This document shows, one piece after another, positions 24,801-38,150 of a stretch of 64,000 nucleotides of DNA. The notes under the pieces are model-generated. The model had not been told where the DNA came from. It made no database searches and worked only from the letters and a program-made list of their open reading frames with translations. The position numbers and the translations under genes are program-made. How positions within the stretch are numbered: position 1 is the stretch's first letter; each line of letters opens with the position of its first letter. The stretch comes from Petrolisthes cinctipes. Lineage: Eukaryota > Arthropoda > Malacostraca > Decapoda > Porcellanidae. The stretch spans positions 11,488,001 through 11,552,000 of the forward strand of contig JAWQEG010000062.1 in NCBI GenBank assembly GCA_033782935.1, given 5' to 3'.

Positions 24801-27800
24801 CGAATTTTCGAATGTTTTGAACCTGAATTTGGGATATAGACGGGTACAGAAGATGCATACACATATTGACTTTGGGCAGCTAAAATATCGATTTTCAGCA
24901 TGTTTTAGGCTTGTATTTTGAAAATACTCTGACACGAAGTATGCATGTACAGATGGCTTTTGGGACCCAAAAATATCGAATAATCGGGTGTTTTGAGTCT
25001 GAATTTGAGATATAAACGGGTACAGAAAATGAATGCACTTATCGACTTTAGGCACCCAATATATCGATTTTGAGCATATTTTGGGCCTGTATTTTTAAAA
25101 TAATCTAACAGGGAGTAGACACGTACAGATCGCTTCTGGAACACAAAAATATCGAATTTTTGGGTGTTTTGAGCCTGAATTTGAGATATAAACGGGTACA
25201 GAAGTTGCATGCACATATCGACTTTTGGCACCCAAAATATCGATTTTTAGCATGTTCTAAGCCTATATTTTGAAAACATTCTAGCACTGAGTAGGCATGT
25301 ACAGATCGCTTGTGGGACCCAAAAATATTGAATTTTCGGGAGTTTTGAGCCTGAATTTGAGATATATCCGGGTACAGAGAATGCATACACATATTGACTT
25401 TGTGCACCTAAAATATCAATTTTTTAGCATGTTTTGGGCCTGTACTTTAAAAACACTCTAACACGGAGTATGCATGTACAGATCGCTTCTTGGACCCAAA
25501 AATATCGAATTTTCGGAGTTTTGAGCCTGAATTTGAGATATAAACGGGTACAGAAGATGCATGCACATATCGACTTTTTGCACTTAATTAAAATATCAAT
25601 TTTGAACATGTTTTGGGTCTGTATCTTGAAAACATTCTAGCAAGGAGTAGGCATGTACAGATCGCTTCTGGGACCCAAAAATATCGAATTTTCTGGTGTT
25701 TTGAACCTGAATTTGAGATATAGACGGGTACAGAAGATGCATACACATATTGACTTTTGGCACCTAAAATATAGATTTTCAGCATGTTTTAAGCCTATAT
25801 TTTGAAAATACTTTAACACGGAGAAGGCATGTACAGATCGCTTCTGGAACCCAAAAATATCGAATTTTCGGGTGTTTTGAGCCTGAATTTGAGATATAAA
25901 CGGATACAGAAGATGCATGCACATATTGACTTTGGGCACCTAAAATATCGATTTTGAGCATGTTTTGGGCCTGTATTTTGAAAATACTATACCACGGAGT
26001 AGGCATGTACAGATCGCTTCTGGGACACAAAAATATGGATTTTTTGGGTGTTCTGAGCCTGAATTAGAGATATAAACGGGTACAGAAGATGCATGCACAT
26101 ATCGACTTTGGACACCTAAAATATCGATTTTTAGTATGTTTTGGGCCTGTATTTTGAAAATACTCTAACACGGAATAGACATGTACAGATCGCTTTTGGG
26201 ACCCAAACATATCGAATTTTCGGGTGTTTTGAGCCTGAATTTGAGATATAAACGGGTACAGAAGATGCATGCACATATCGACTTTTTGCACCTAAAATAT
26301 CGATTTTGATCTTGTTTTGGGTCTGTATTTTGAAAAAATTCTAGCAAGGAGTAGGCATGTACAGATCGCTCCTGGGACCCAAAAATATCGAATTTTCGGG
26401 TGTTTTGAACCTGAATTTGGGATATAGACGGGTACAGAAGATGCATACAAATATTGACTCTGGGCAGATAAAATATCGATTTTCAGCATGTTTTAGGCTT
26501 GAATTTTGAAAATACTCTAACACGGAGTATGCATGTACAGATGGCATTTGGGACCCAAAAATATCGATTATTCGGGTGTTTTGAGTCTGAATTTATGATA
26601 TAAACGTGTACAGAAGATGCATGCACATATCGACTTTGGGCACCCAATATATCGATTTTGAGCATGTTTTGGGCTTTTATTTTTAAAATACTCTAACACG
26701 GAGTAGACACGTACAGATCGCTTCTGGGACACAAAAATATCGAATTTTTGGGTGTTTTGAGCCTGAATTTGAGATATAACCGGGTACAGAGAATGCATAC
26801 ACATATTGACTTTGTGCACCTAAAATATCAATTTTCAGCATGTTTTGGGCCTGTATTTTAAAAACACTCTAACACGGAGTATGCATGTACAGATCACTTC
26901 TGGGATCCAAAAATATCGAATTTTCGAGTGTTTTGAACCTGAATTTGGGATATAGACTGGTACAGAAGATGCATACACATATTGACTTTGGGCAGCTAAA
27001 ATATCGATTTACAGCATGTTTTAGGCCTGTATTTTGAACATACTCTAACACGGAGTATGCATGTACAGATCGCTTAAGGGACTCAAAAATTTGGAATTTT
27101 TGGGTGTTTTGAGCTTGAATTTGAGATATAAACGGGTACAGAAGATGCATGCACATATCGACTTTGGGCACCTAAAATATCGATTTTGATCATGTTTTGG
27201 GTCTGTATCTTGAAAAAATTCTTGCAAGGAGTAGGCATGTACAGATCGCTTCTCGGACCCAAAAATATCGAATTTACGGAGCTTTGAGCCTGAATATGAG
27301 ATATAAACGGGTACAGAAGATGCATGCACATATCGGCTTTTTGCACTTAAAATATCGATTTTGAGCATGTTTTGGGTATGTATCTTGAAAACATTCTAGC
27401 AAGGTCTAGGCATGTACAGATCGCTTCTGGGACCCAAACATATCGAATTTTCTGGTTTTTTGAACCAGAATTAGGGATATACACGGGTACAGATGATGCA
27501 TACACATATTGACTTTGGTCACATAAAATATCGATTTTCAGCATGTTTTGGGCCTGTATTTTAAAAACACTCTAACACGGAGTATGCACGTACAGATCGC
27601 TTCTGGGACACAAAAATATCGATTTTTTGGGTGTTTTGAGCCTGAATTTGAGATATAAACGGGTACAGAAGTTGCATGCACATATCGACTTTTGGCACCC
27701 AAAATATCGATTTTTAGCATGTTCTAAGCCTATATTTTGAAAACATTCTAGCACTGAGTAGGCATGTACAGATCGCTTGTGGGACCCAAAAATATTGAAT

Positions 27801-28189
27801 TTTCGGGAGTTTTGAGCCTGAATTTGAGATATATCCGGGTACAGAGAATGCATACACATATTGACTTTGTGCACCTAAAATATCAATTTTTTAGCATGTT
27901 TTGGGCCTGTACTTTAAAAACACTCTAACACGGAGTATGCATGTACAGATCGCTTCTTGGACCCAAAAATATCGAATTTTCGGAGTTTTGAGCCTGAATT
28001 TGAGATATAAACGGGTACAGAAGATGCATGCACATATCGACTTTTTGCACTTAATTAAAATATCGATTTTGAACATGTTTTGGGTCTGTATCTTGAAAAC
28101 ATTCTAGCAAGGAGTAGGCATGTACAGATCGCTTCTGGGACCCAAAAATATCGAATTTTCTGGTGTTTTGAACCTGAATTTGAGATATA
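21850..28189 (+). repeat. 36-monomer unit U, second copy (6,340 bp)
   Basis: This is the direct tandem copy of 15,510-21,849. The apparent absence of differences over 6.3 kb stands out, because other duplications in the array carry visible substitutions. It could be a very recent unequal exchange or an assembly duplication; the sequence alone does not decide. Its right end runs on into the remainder of the second 14-monomer unit. Confidence 0.93.
25180..27646 (+). repeat. 14-monomer unit V, copy in U2 (2,467 bp)
   Basis: This is the counterpart of 18,840-21,306 at an offset of 6,340, with the same markers, including the inserted monomer at about 26,649-26,824. Confidence 0.85.
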
Positions 28190-30113
28190 GACGGGTACAG
28201 AAGATGCATACACATATTGACTTTTGGCACCTAAAATATAGATTTTCAGCATGTTTTAAGCCTATATTTTGAAAATACTTTAACACGGAGAAGGCATGTA
28301 CAGATCGCTTCTGGAACCCAAAAATATCGAATTTTCGGGTGTTTTGAGCCTGAATTTGAGATATAAACGGATACAGAAGATGCATGCACATATTGACTTT
28401 GGGCACCTAAAATATCGATTTTGAGCATGTTTTGGGCCTGTATTTTGAAAATACTATACCACGGAGTAGGCATGTACAGATCGCTTCTGGGACACAAAAA
28501 TATGGATTTTTTGGGTGTTTTGAGCCTGAATTAGAGATATAAACGGGTACAGAAGATGCATGCACATATCGACTTTGGACACCTAAAATATCGATTTTTA
28601 GTATGTTTTGGGCCTGTATTTTGAAAATACTCTAACACGGAATAGACATGTACAGATCGCTTTTGGGACCCAAACATATCGAATTTTCGGGTGTTTTGAG
28701 CCTGAATTTGAGATATAAACGGGTACAGAAGATGCATGCACATATCGACTTTTTGCACCTAAAATATCGATTTTGATCTTGTTTTGGGTCTGTATTTTGA
28801 AAAAATTCTAGCAAGGAGTAGGCATGTACAGATCGCTCCTGGGACCCAAAAATATCGAATTTTCGGGTGTTTTGAACCTGAATTTGGGATATAGACGGGT
28901 ACAGAAGATGCATACAAATATTGACTCTGGGCAGATAAAATATCGATTTTCAGCATGTTTTAGGCTTGAATTTTGAAAATACTCTAACACGGAGTATGCA
29001 TGTACAGATGGCATTTGGGACCCAAAAATATCGATTATTCGGGTGTTTTGAGTCTGAATTTATGATATAAACGTGTACAGAAGATGCATGCACATATCGA
29101 CTTTGGGCACCCAATATATCGATTTTGAGCATGTTTTGGGCTTTTATTTTTAAAATACTCTAACACGGAGTAGACACGTACAGATCGCTTCTGGGACACA
29201 AAAATATCGAATTTTTGGGTGTTTTGAGCCTGAATTTGAGATATAACCGGGTACAGAGAATGCATACACATATTGACTTTGTGCACCTAAAATATCAATT
29301 TTCAGCATGTTTTGGGCCTGTATTTTAAAAACACTCTAACACGGAGTATGCATGTACAGATCACTTCTGGGATCCAAAAATATCGAATTTTCGAGTGTTT
29401 TGAACCTGAATTTGGGATATAGACTGGTACAGAAGATGCATACACATATTGACTTTGGGCAGCTAAAATATCGATTTACAGCATGTTTTAGGCCTGTATT
29501 TTGAACATACTCTAACACGGAGTATGCATGTACAGATCGCTTAAGGGACCCAAAAATATGGAATTTTTGGGTGTTTTGAGCTTGAATTTGAGATATAAAC
29601 GGGTACAGAAGATGCATGCACATATCGACTTTGGGCACCTAAAATATCGATTTTGATCATGTTTTGGGTCTGTATCTTGAAAAAATTCTTGCAAGGAGTA
29701 GGCATGTACAGATCGCTTCTCGGACCCAAAAATATCGAATTTACGGAGCTTTGAGCCTGAATATGAGATATAAACGGGTACAGAAGATGCATGCACATAT
29801 CGGCTTTTTGCACTTAAAATATCGATTTTGAGCATGTTTTGGGTATGTATCTTGAAAACATTCTAGCAAGGTGTAGGCATGTACAGATCGCTTCTGGGAC
29901 CCAAACATATCGAATTTTCTGGTGTTTTGAACCAGAATTAGGGATATACACGGGTACAGATGATGCATACACATATTGACTTTGGTCACATAAAATATCG
30001 ATTTTCAGCATGTTTTGGGCCTGTATTTTAAAAACACTCTAACACGGAGTATGCACGTACAGATCGCTTCTGGGACACAAAAATATCGATTTTTTGGGTG
30101 TTTTGAGCCTGAA
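27647..30113 (+). repeat. Complete second V unit (2,467 bp)
   Basis: This matches 25,180-27,646 with at least six substitutions: tatcgatttt against tatcaatttt (28,071), gttttgagcc against gttctgagcc (28,520), two bases in acccaaaaatatgg against actcaaaaatttgg (about 29,550), aaggtgtagg against aaggtctagg (29,872), and ctggtgtttt against ctggtttttt. The match ends between about 30,075 and 30,139, where gaagttgcatgc is replaced by gaagatgcatgc. Confidence 0.85.
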
Positions 30114-31900
30114 TTTGAGATATAAACGGGTACAGAAGATGCATGCACATATCGACTTTGGCACCCAAAATATAGATTTTTAGTATGTTTTGTGCGTATA
30201 ATTTGAAAATATTCTAGCACTGAGTAGGCATGTACAGATCACTTCTGGGACCCAAAAATATCGAATTTTGGGGGTGTTTTGAGCCTGAATTTGAGATATA
30301 AACGGGTACAGAAGATGCATGCACATATCGACTTTTTGCACATAAAATATCGATTTTGAGCATGTTTTGGGACTGTATCTTGAAAACATTCTAGCAAGAA
30401 GTAGGCATGTACAGATTGCTTCTGGGACCCTAAAATATCGAATTTTCGAATGTTTTGAACCTGAATTTGGGATATAGACGGGTATATAAGATGCATACAC
30501 ATATTGACTTTTGGCACCTAAAATATAGATTTTCAGCATGTTTTAAGCCTGTATTTTGAAAATACTTTAACACGGAGAAGGCATGTACAAATGGCTACTG
30601 GGACCCAAAAATATCGAATTTTCGGGTCTTTTGAGCCTGAATTTGAGATATAAACGGATACAGAAGATGCATGCACATATTGACTTTGGGCACCTAAAAT
30701 ATCGATTTTGAGCATGTTTTGGGCCTGTATTTTGAAAATACTGTACCACGGAGTAGGCATGTACAGATCGCTTCAGGGACACAAAAATATGGATTTTTTG
30801 GGTGTTTTGAGCCTAAATTTGAGATATAAACGGGTACAGAAGATGCATGCACATATCGACTTTGGACACCTAAAATATCGATTTTTAGTATGTTTTGGGC
30901 CTGTATTTTACAAATACTCTAACACGGAATAGACATGTACAGATCGCTTTTGGGACCCAAAAATATCGAATTTTCGGGTGTTTTGAGCCTGAATATGAGA
31001 TATAAACGAGTACAGAAGATGCATGCACATATCGACTTTTTGCACATAAAATATCGATTTTGAGCATGTTTTGGGACTGTATCTTGAAAACATTCTAGCA
31101 AGAAGTAGGCATGTACAGATTGCTTCTGGGACCCAAAAATATCGAATTTTCGAATGTTTTGAACCTGAATTTGGGATATAGACGGGTATATAAGAAGCAT
31201 ACACATATTGACTTTGGGCAGCTAAAATATCGATTTTCAGCATGTTTTAGGCTTGTATTTCAAAAATATTCTAACACGGAGTAGGCATGTACAGATGGCT
31301 TTTGGGACACAAAAATATCGAATATTCGGGTGTTTTGAGTCTGAATATGAGATATAAACGGGTACAGAAGATGCATGCACATATCGACTTTAGGCACCAA
31401 ATATATCGATTTTGAGCATATTTTGGGCCTGTATTTTTAAAATACTCTAACACGGAGTAGACACGTACAGATCGCTTCTGGGACACAAAAATATCGAATT
31501 TTTGGGTGTTTTGAGCCTGAATTTGAAATATAAACGGGTACAGAAGATGCATGCACATATCGACTTTTGCACCTAAAATATCGATTTTGAGCATGTTTTG
31601 GGTCTGTATCTTTAAAACATTCTAGCAAGAAGTAGGCATGTACAGATTGCTTCTGGGACCCAAAATCATTGAATTTTCGGGTGTTTTGAGCATGAATTTG
31701 AGATATAAACGGGTACCGAAGATGCATGCACATATCGACTTTGGGCACCTAAAATATCGATTTTGAGCATGTTTTGGGCCTGTATTTTGAAAATACTGTT
31801 CCACGGAGTAGGCTTGTACAGATCGCTTCTGGGACACAAAAATATCGATTTTTTGGGTGTTTTGAGCCTGAATTTGAGATATAAACGGGTACAGAAGATG
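30114..31900 (+). repeat. Block paralogous to 14.8-16.4 kb
   Basis: M8-M10-like monomers at 30,114-30,520 match 14,795-15,200 at an offset of 15,319. After one extra M1-like monomer (about 30,872-31,047) the match continues at an offset of 15,495 up to about 31,790. This looks like the other flank of the ancestral sequence from which the U copies expanded. Confidence 0.8.
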
Positions 31901-32160
31901 CATGCACGTATCGACTTTTCACACCTAAAATATCGATTTTTAGTATGTTTTGGGCCTGTATTTTAAAAATACTCTAACACGGAGTAGACATGTACAGATC
32001 GCTTTTGGGACCCAAAAATATCCAATTTTCGGGTGTTTTGAGCCTGAATTTGAGATATAAACGGGTACAGAAGATGCATGCACATATCGACTTTTTGCAC
32101 CTAAAATATCGATTTTGATCTTGTTTTGTGTCTGTATCTTGAAAAAATTCTAGCAAGGAG
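31750..32160 (+). repeat. Left copy of a 24-monomer-offset duplication
   Basis: This matches 35,969-36,379 at an offset of 4,219 bp. Shared uncommon features are ctgttccacggag, gtaggcttgtacag and tatccaattttcggg. Beyond about 36,380 the right copy jumps to sequence like 32,513 onward, skipping about two monomers (offset 3,867). Confidence 0.78.
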
Positions 32161-32774
32161 TAGGCATGTACAGATCGCTCCTGGGACCCAAAAATATCGA
32201 ATTTTCGGGTGTTTTGAACCTGAATTTGGGATATAGACGGATACAGAAGATGTATGCACATATCGACTTTGGGCACCTAAAATATCAATTTTGAGCATGT
32301 TTTGGACCTGTATTTTGAAAATACTCTAACACGGAGTAGGCATGTACAGATCGCTTCTGGGACCCAAAAATATCGAATTTTCGGGTGTTTTGAGACTGAA
32401 TTTGAGATATTAACGGGAACAGAAGATGCATGCACATATCGACTTTTTGCACATAAAATATCGATTTTGAGCATGTTTTGGGACTGTATCTTGAAAACAT
32501 TCTAGCAAGAAGTAGGCATGTACAGATTGCTTCTGGGACCCAAAAATATCGAATTTTCGAATGTTTTGAACCTGAATTTGGGATATAGACGGGTATATAA
32601 GATGCATACACATATTGACTTTGGGCAGCTAAAATATCGATTTTCAGCATGTTTTAGGCTTTTATTTTAAAAATATTCTAACACGGAGTAGGCATGTACA
32701 GATGGCTTTTGGGACCCAAAAATATCGAATATTCGGGTGTTTTGAGTCTGAATATGAGATATAAACGGGTACAG
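32161..32774 (+). repeat. Satellite monomers with recurring M10/beta series
   Basis: The M10-like unit with gggtatataag, followed by cagct, gttttaggctt and gaatattcgggtg, occurs here and also at about 31,040-31,390, 34,910-35,240 and 36,380-36,640. The series is therefore a unit in its own right that was spread several times. Nothing other than repeat is present. Confidence 0.75.
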
Positions 32775-33479
32775 AAGATGCATGCACATATCGACTTTGG
32801 GCACCTAAAATATCGATTTTGAGCATCTTTTGGGCCTGTATTTTGAAAATACTCAAACACGGTTTAGACATGTACAGATCGCTTCTGGGACACAAAAATA
32901 TCGATTTTTTGGGTGTTTTGAGCCTGAATTTGAGATATAAACGGGTACAGAAGATGCATGCACATATCGACTTTATGACCCAAAATATCGATTTTTATTA
33001 TGTTTTGGGCGTATAATTTGAAAATATTCTAGCACTGAGTATGCATGTACAGATCGCTTCTGGGACCCAAAAATATCGAATTTTCAGGGGTTTTGTGCCT
33101 GATTTTGGGATATAACCGGGTACAGTGGATGCATGCACATATCGACTTTTTGCACCTAAAATATCGATTTTGAGCATGTTTTGGGTCTGTATCTTGAAAA
33201 CATTCTAGCAAGGAGTAGGCATGTACAGATCGCTTCTGGGACCCAAAAATACCGAATTTTCTGGTGTTTTAAACCTGAATTTGAGATATAGACGGGTACA
33301 GAAGATGCATGCACATATTGACTTTGGGCACCTAAAATATCGATTTTGAGCATGTTTTGGGTCTGTATCTTGAAAAAATTCTAGCAAGAAGTAGGCATGT
33401 ACAGATTGCTTCTGGGACCCAAAATCATTGAATTTTCGGGTGTTTTGAGCATGAATTTGAGATATAAACGGGTACCGAA
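32775..33479 (+). repeat. 4-monomer duplication, first copy
   Basis: Bases about 32,780-33,340 match about 33,484-34,045 at an offset of 703-704 bp. The shared markers are gagcatctttt, ctcaaacacggtttagac, gactttatgaccc, gtgcctgattttggg and acagtggatgc. A one-base insertion (gagcatcttttt, near 33,530) separates the copies. Confidence 0.78.
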
Positions 33480-34400
33480 GATGCATGCACATATCGACTT
33501 TGGGCACCTAAAATATCGATTTTGAGCATCTTTTTGGGCCTGTATTTTGAAAATACTCAAACACGGTTTAGACATGTACAGATCGCTTCTGGGACACAAA
33601 AATAACGATTTTTTGGGTGTTTTGAGCCTGAATTTGAGATATAAACGGGTACAGAAGATGCATGCACATATCGACTTTATGACCCAAAATATCGATTTTT
33701 AGTATGTTTTGGGCGTATAATTTGAAAATATTCTAGCACTGAGTAGGCATGTACAGATCGCTTCTGGGACCCAAAAATATCGAATTTTCGGGGGTTTTGT
33801 GCCTGATTTTGGGATATAACCGGGTACAGTGGATGCATGCACATATCGACTTTTTGCACCTAAAATATCGATTTTGAGCATGTTTTGGGTCTGTATCTTG
33901 AAAACATTCTAGCAAGGAGTAGGCATGTACAGATCGCTTCTGGGACCCAAAAATACCGAATTTTCTGGTGTTTTAAACCTGAATTTGAGATATAGACGGG
34001 TACAGAAGATGCATGCACATATTGACTTTGGGCACCTAAAATATCGATTTTGATCATGTTTTGGATCTGTATCTTGAAAAAATTCTTGCAAGGAGTAGGC
34101 ATGTACAGATCGCTTCTCTGACCCAAAAATATCGAATTTACGGAGCTTTGAGCCTGAATTTGAGATATAAACGGGTACAGAAGATGCATGCACATATCGG
34201 CTTTTTGCACTTAAAATATCGATTTTGAGCATGTTTTTGGTCTGTATCTTGAAAACATTCTAGCAAGGAGTAGGCATGTACAGATCGCTTCTGGGACACA
34301 AACATATCGAATTTTCTGGTGTTTTGAACCAGAATTAGGGATATACACGGGTACAGAAGATGCATACACATATTGACTTTGGTCACATAAAATATCGATT
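33480..34400 (+). repeat. 4-monomer duplication, second copy, and block like 16.6-17.1 kb
   Basis: This is the second copy of the 704-bp duplication. From about 33,730 to 34,300 it also matches 16,475-17,045 at an offset of 17,255, with gatcatgttttgg, gaatttacggagctttgag and cggctttttgcactt shared. The offset is ten monomers larger than the 15,495 of the preceding block, so ten monomers were inserted or deleted between 31.9 and 33.7 kb. Confidence 0.78.
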
Positions 34401-37400
34401 TTCAGCATGTTTTGGGCCTGTATTTTAAAAACACTCTAACACGGAGTATGCACGTACAGATCGCTTCTGGGACCCAAAAACATTGAATTTTCGGGTGTTT
34501 TGAGCATGAATTTGAGATATAAACGGGTACAGAAGATGAATGCACATATCGACTTTTGCACCTAAAATATCGATTTTGAGCATCTTTTGGGCCTGTATTT
34601 TGAAAATACTCAAACACGGTGTAGACATGTACAGATCGCTTCTGGGACACAAAAATATCGATTTTTTGGGTGTTTTGAGCCTGAATTTGAGATATAAACG
34701 GGTACAGAAGATGCATGCACATATCGACTTTGGCACCCAAAATATAGATTTTTAGTATGTTTTGTGCGCATAATTTGAAAATATTCTAGCACTGAGTAGG
34801 CATGTACAGTTCGCTTCTGGGACCCAAAAATATCGAATTTTCGGGGGTTTTGAGCCTGAATTTGAGATATAAACGGGTACAGAATATGCATGCACATATC
34901 GACTTTTTGCACATAAAATATCGATTTTGAGCATGTTTTGGGACTGTATCTTGAAAACATTCTAGCAAGAAGTAGGCATGTACAGATTGCTTCTGGGACC
35001 CAAAAATATCGAATTTTCGAATGTTTTGAACCTGAATTTGGGATATAGACGGGTATATAAGATGCATACACATATTGACTTTGAGCAGCTAAAATATCGA
35101 TTTTCAGCATGTTTTAGGCTTGTATTTTAAAAATATTCTAACACGGAGTAGGCATGTACAGATGGCTTTTGGGACCCAAAAATATCGAATATTCGGGTGT
35201 TTTGAGTCTGAATATGAGATATAAACGGGTACAGAAGATGCATGCACATATCGACTTTGGGCACCCAATATATCGATTTTGAGCATATTTTGGGCCTGTA
35301 TTTTTAAAATACTCTAACACGGAGTAGACACGTACAGATCGCTTCTGGGACACAAAAATATCGAATTTTTGGGTGTTTTGTGCCTGAATTTGAGATATAA
35401 ACTAGTACAGAAGATGCATGCACATATCGACTTTTTGCACCTAAAATATCGATTTTGAGCATGTTTCGGGTTTGTATCTTGAAAACATTCTAGCAAGAAG
35501 TAGGCATGTACAGATCGCCTCTGGGACCCAAAAACATTGAATTTTCGGGTGTTTTGAGCATGAATTTGAGATATAAACGGGTACCGAAGATGCATGCACA
35601 TATCGACTTTGGACACCTAAAATATCGATTTTGAGCATCTTTTGGGCCTGTATTTTGAAAAAACTCAAACACGGTGTAGACATGTACAGATCGCTTCTGG
35701 GACACAAAAATATCGATTTTTTGGGTGATTTGAGCCTGAATTTGAGATATAAACGGGTACAGAAGATGCATGCACATATCGACTTTGGGACCCAAAATAT
35801 CGATTTTTAGTATGTTTTGGGCGTATAATTTGAAAATATTCTAGCACTGAGTAGGCATGTACAGATCGCTTCTGGGACCCAAAAATATCGAATTTTCGTG
35901 TGTTTTGAGCCTGAATTTGAGATATAAACGGATACAGAAGATGCATGCACATATTGACTTTGGGCACCTAAAATATCGATTTTGAGCATGTTTTGGGCCT
36001 GTATTTTGAAAATACTGTTCCACGGAGTAGGCTTGTACAGATCGCTTCTGGGACACAAAAATATCGATTTTTTGGGTGTTTTGAGCCTGAAATTGAGATA
36101 TAAACGGGTACAGAAGATGCATTCACATATCGACTTTGGACACCTAAAATATCGATTTTTAGTATGTTTTGGGCCTGTATTTTAAAAATACTCTAACACG
36201 GAGTAGACATGTACAGATCGCTTTTGGGACCCAAAAATATCCAATTTTCGGGTGTTTTGAGCCTGAATTTGAGATATAAACGGGTACAGAAGATGCATGC
36301 ACATATCGACTTTTTGCACCTAAAATATCGATTTTGATCTTGTTTTGTGTCTGTATCTTGAAAAAATTCTAGCAAGGAGTAGGCATGTACAGATTGCTTC
36401 TGGGACCCAAAAATATCGAATTTTCGAATGTTTTGAACCTGAATTTGGGATATAGACGGGTATATAAGATGCATACACATATTGACTTTGGGCAGCTAAA
36501 ATATCGATTTTCAGCATGTTTTAGGCTTTTATTTTAAAAATATTCTAACACGGAGTAGGCATGTACAGATGGCTTTTGGGACCCAAAAATATCGAATATT
36601 CGGGTGTTTTGAGTCTGAATATGAGATATAAACGGGTACAGAAGATGCATGCACATATCGACTTTGGGCACCCAATATATCGATTTTGAGCATATTTTGG
36701 GCCTGTATTTTTAAAATACTCTAACACGGAGTAGACACGTACAGATCGCTTCTGGGACACAAAAATATCGAATTTTTGGGTGTTTTGAGCCTGAATTTGA
36801 GATATAAACGGGTACGGAAGATGCATGCACATATCGACTTTTTGCACCTAGAATATCGATTTTGAGCATGTTTTGGGTCTGTATTTTGAAAACATTCTAG
36901 CAAGAAGTAGGCATGTACAGATTGCTTCTGGGATCCAAAAATATCGAATTTTCGAATGTTTTGAACCTGAATTTGGGATATAGACGGGTACAGAAGATGC
37001 ATACACATATTGACTTTGTGCACAAAAAATATCGATTTTAAGCATGTTTTGGGCCTGTATTTTAAAAACACTCTAACACGGAGTATGCACGTACAGATCG
37101 CTTCTGGGACCCAAAAACATTGAATTTTCGAACGTTTTGAGCATGAATTTGAGATATAAACGGGTACCGAAGATGCATGCACATATCGACTTTGGGCACC
37201 TAAAATATTGATTTTGAGCATCTTTTGGGCCTGTAATTTGAAAATACTCAAACACGGTGTAGACATGTACAGATCGCTTCTGGGACACAAAAATATCGCT
37301 TTTTTGGGTGTTTTGAGCCTGAATTTGAGATATAAACGGGTACAGAAGATGCATGCACATATCGACTTTAGGCACCCAAAATATCGATTTTTAGCATGTT

Positions 37401-37560
37401 CTGAGCCGATATTTTGAAAAAATTCTAGCACTGAGTAGGCATGTACAGATCGGTTCTGGGACCCAAAAATATTGAATTTTCGGGTGTTTTGTGCCTGATT
37501 TTGGGATATAACCGGGTACAGAGGATGCATGCACATATCGACTTTTTGCACCTAAAATAT
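34401..37560 (+). repeat. Mixed satellite segment, 18 monomers
   Basis: This contains the right copy of the 4,219-bp-offset duplication (35,969-36,379), further M10/beta series, and type C monomers with gcgtataatttg at 34,766 and 35,820. The longest open frame of the window (276 codons, antisense, 36,721-37,551) lies here. It exists because local substitutions remove stops in the repeat, and I do not regard it as a gene. Confidence 0.8.
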
Positions 37561-38150
37561 CAATTTTTTAGCATGTTTTGGGCCTGTATTTAAAAAACAC
37601 TCTAACACGGAGTATGCATGTACAGATCGCTTCTGGGACCCAAAAATATCGAATTTTCGGAGTTTATAGCCTGAATTTGAGATATAAACGGGTACAGAAG
37701 ATGAATGCACATATCGACTTTTTTGCACTTAAAATATCGATTTTGAGCATGTTTTGGGTCTGTATCTTGAAAACATTCTAGCAAGGAGTAGGCATGTACA
37801 GATCGCTTCTGGGACCCAAAAATATCGAATTTTCTGGTGTTTTGAACCAGAATTAGGGATATACACGGGTACAGAAGATGCATACACATATTGACTTTGG
37901 GCACATAATTATCGATTTTCAGCATGTTCTGGGCCTGTATTTTAAAAACTCTCTAACACGGAGTATGCACGTACAGATCGCTTCTGGGACCCAAAAACAT
38001 TGAATTTTCGGGTGTTTTGAGCATCAATTTGAGATATAAACGGGTACAGAAGATGCATGCACATATCGACTTTGGGCAACTAAAATATCGATTTTGAGCA
38101 TCTTTTGGGCCTGTATTTTGAAAATACTCAAACACGGTGTAGATATGTAC
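37561..38150 (+). repeat. 7-monomer-offset duplication, first copy
   Basis: This matches about 38,792-39,350 at an offset of 1,231 bp. Shared markers are ctgtatttaaaaaacactc, the gttctgggcctg variant, aaaactctctaacacgg (37,946 against 39,177) and gggcaactaaaatatcg. Confidence 0.78.

Noticed and set aside
36721..37551. 276-codon antisense open frame, the longest in the window
   Set aside because: It is a read-through of about 4.7 satellite monomers. 176 is not a multiple of three, so the frame rotates with each monomer and the same peptide segments appear in three versions. Related copies elsewhere are interrupted at different points, and no promoter or gene context is visible.
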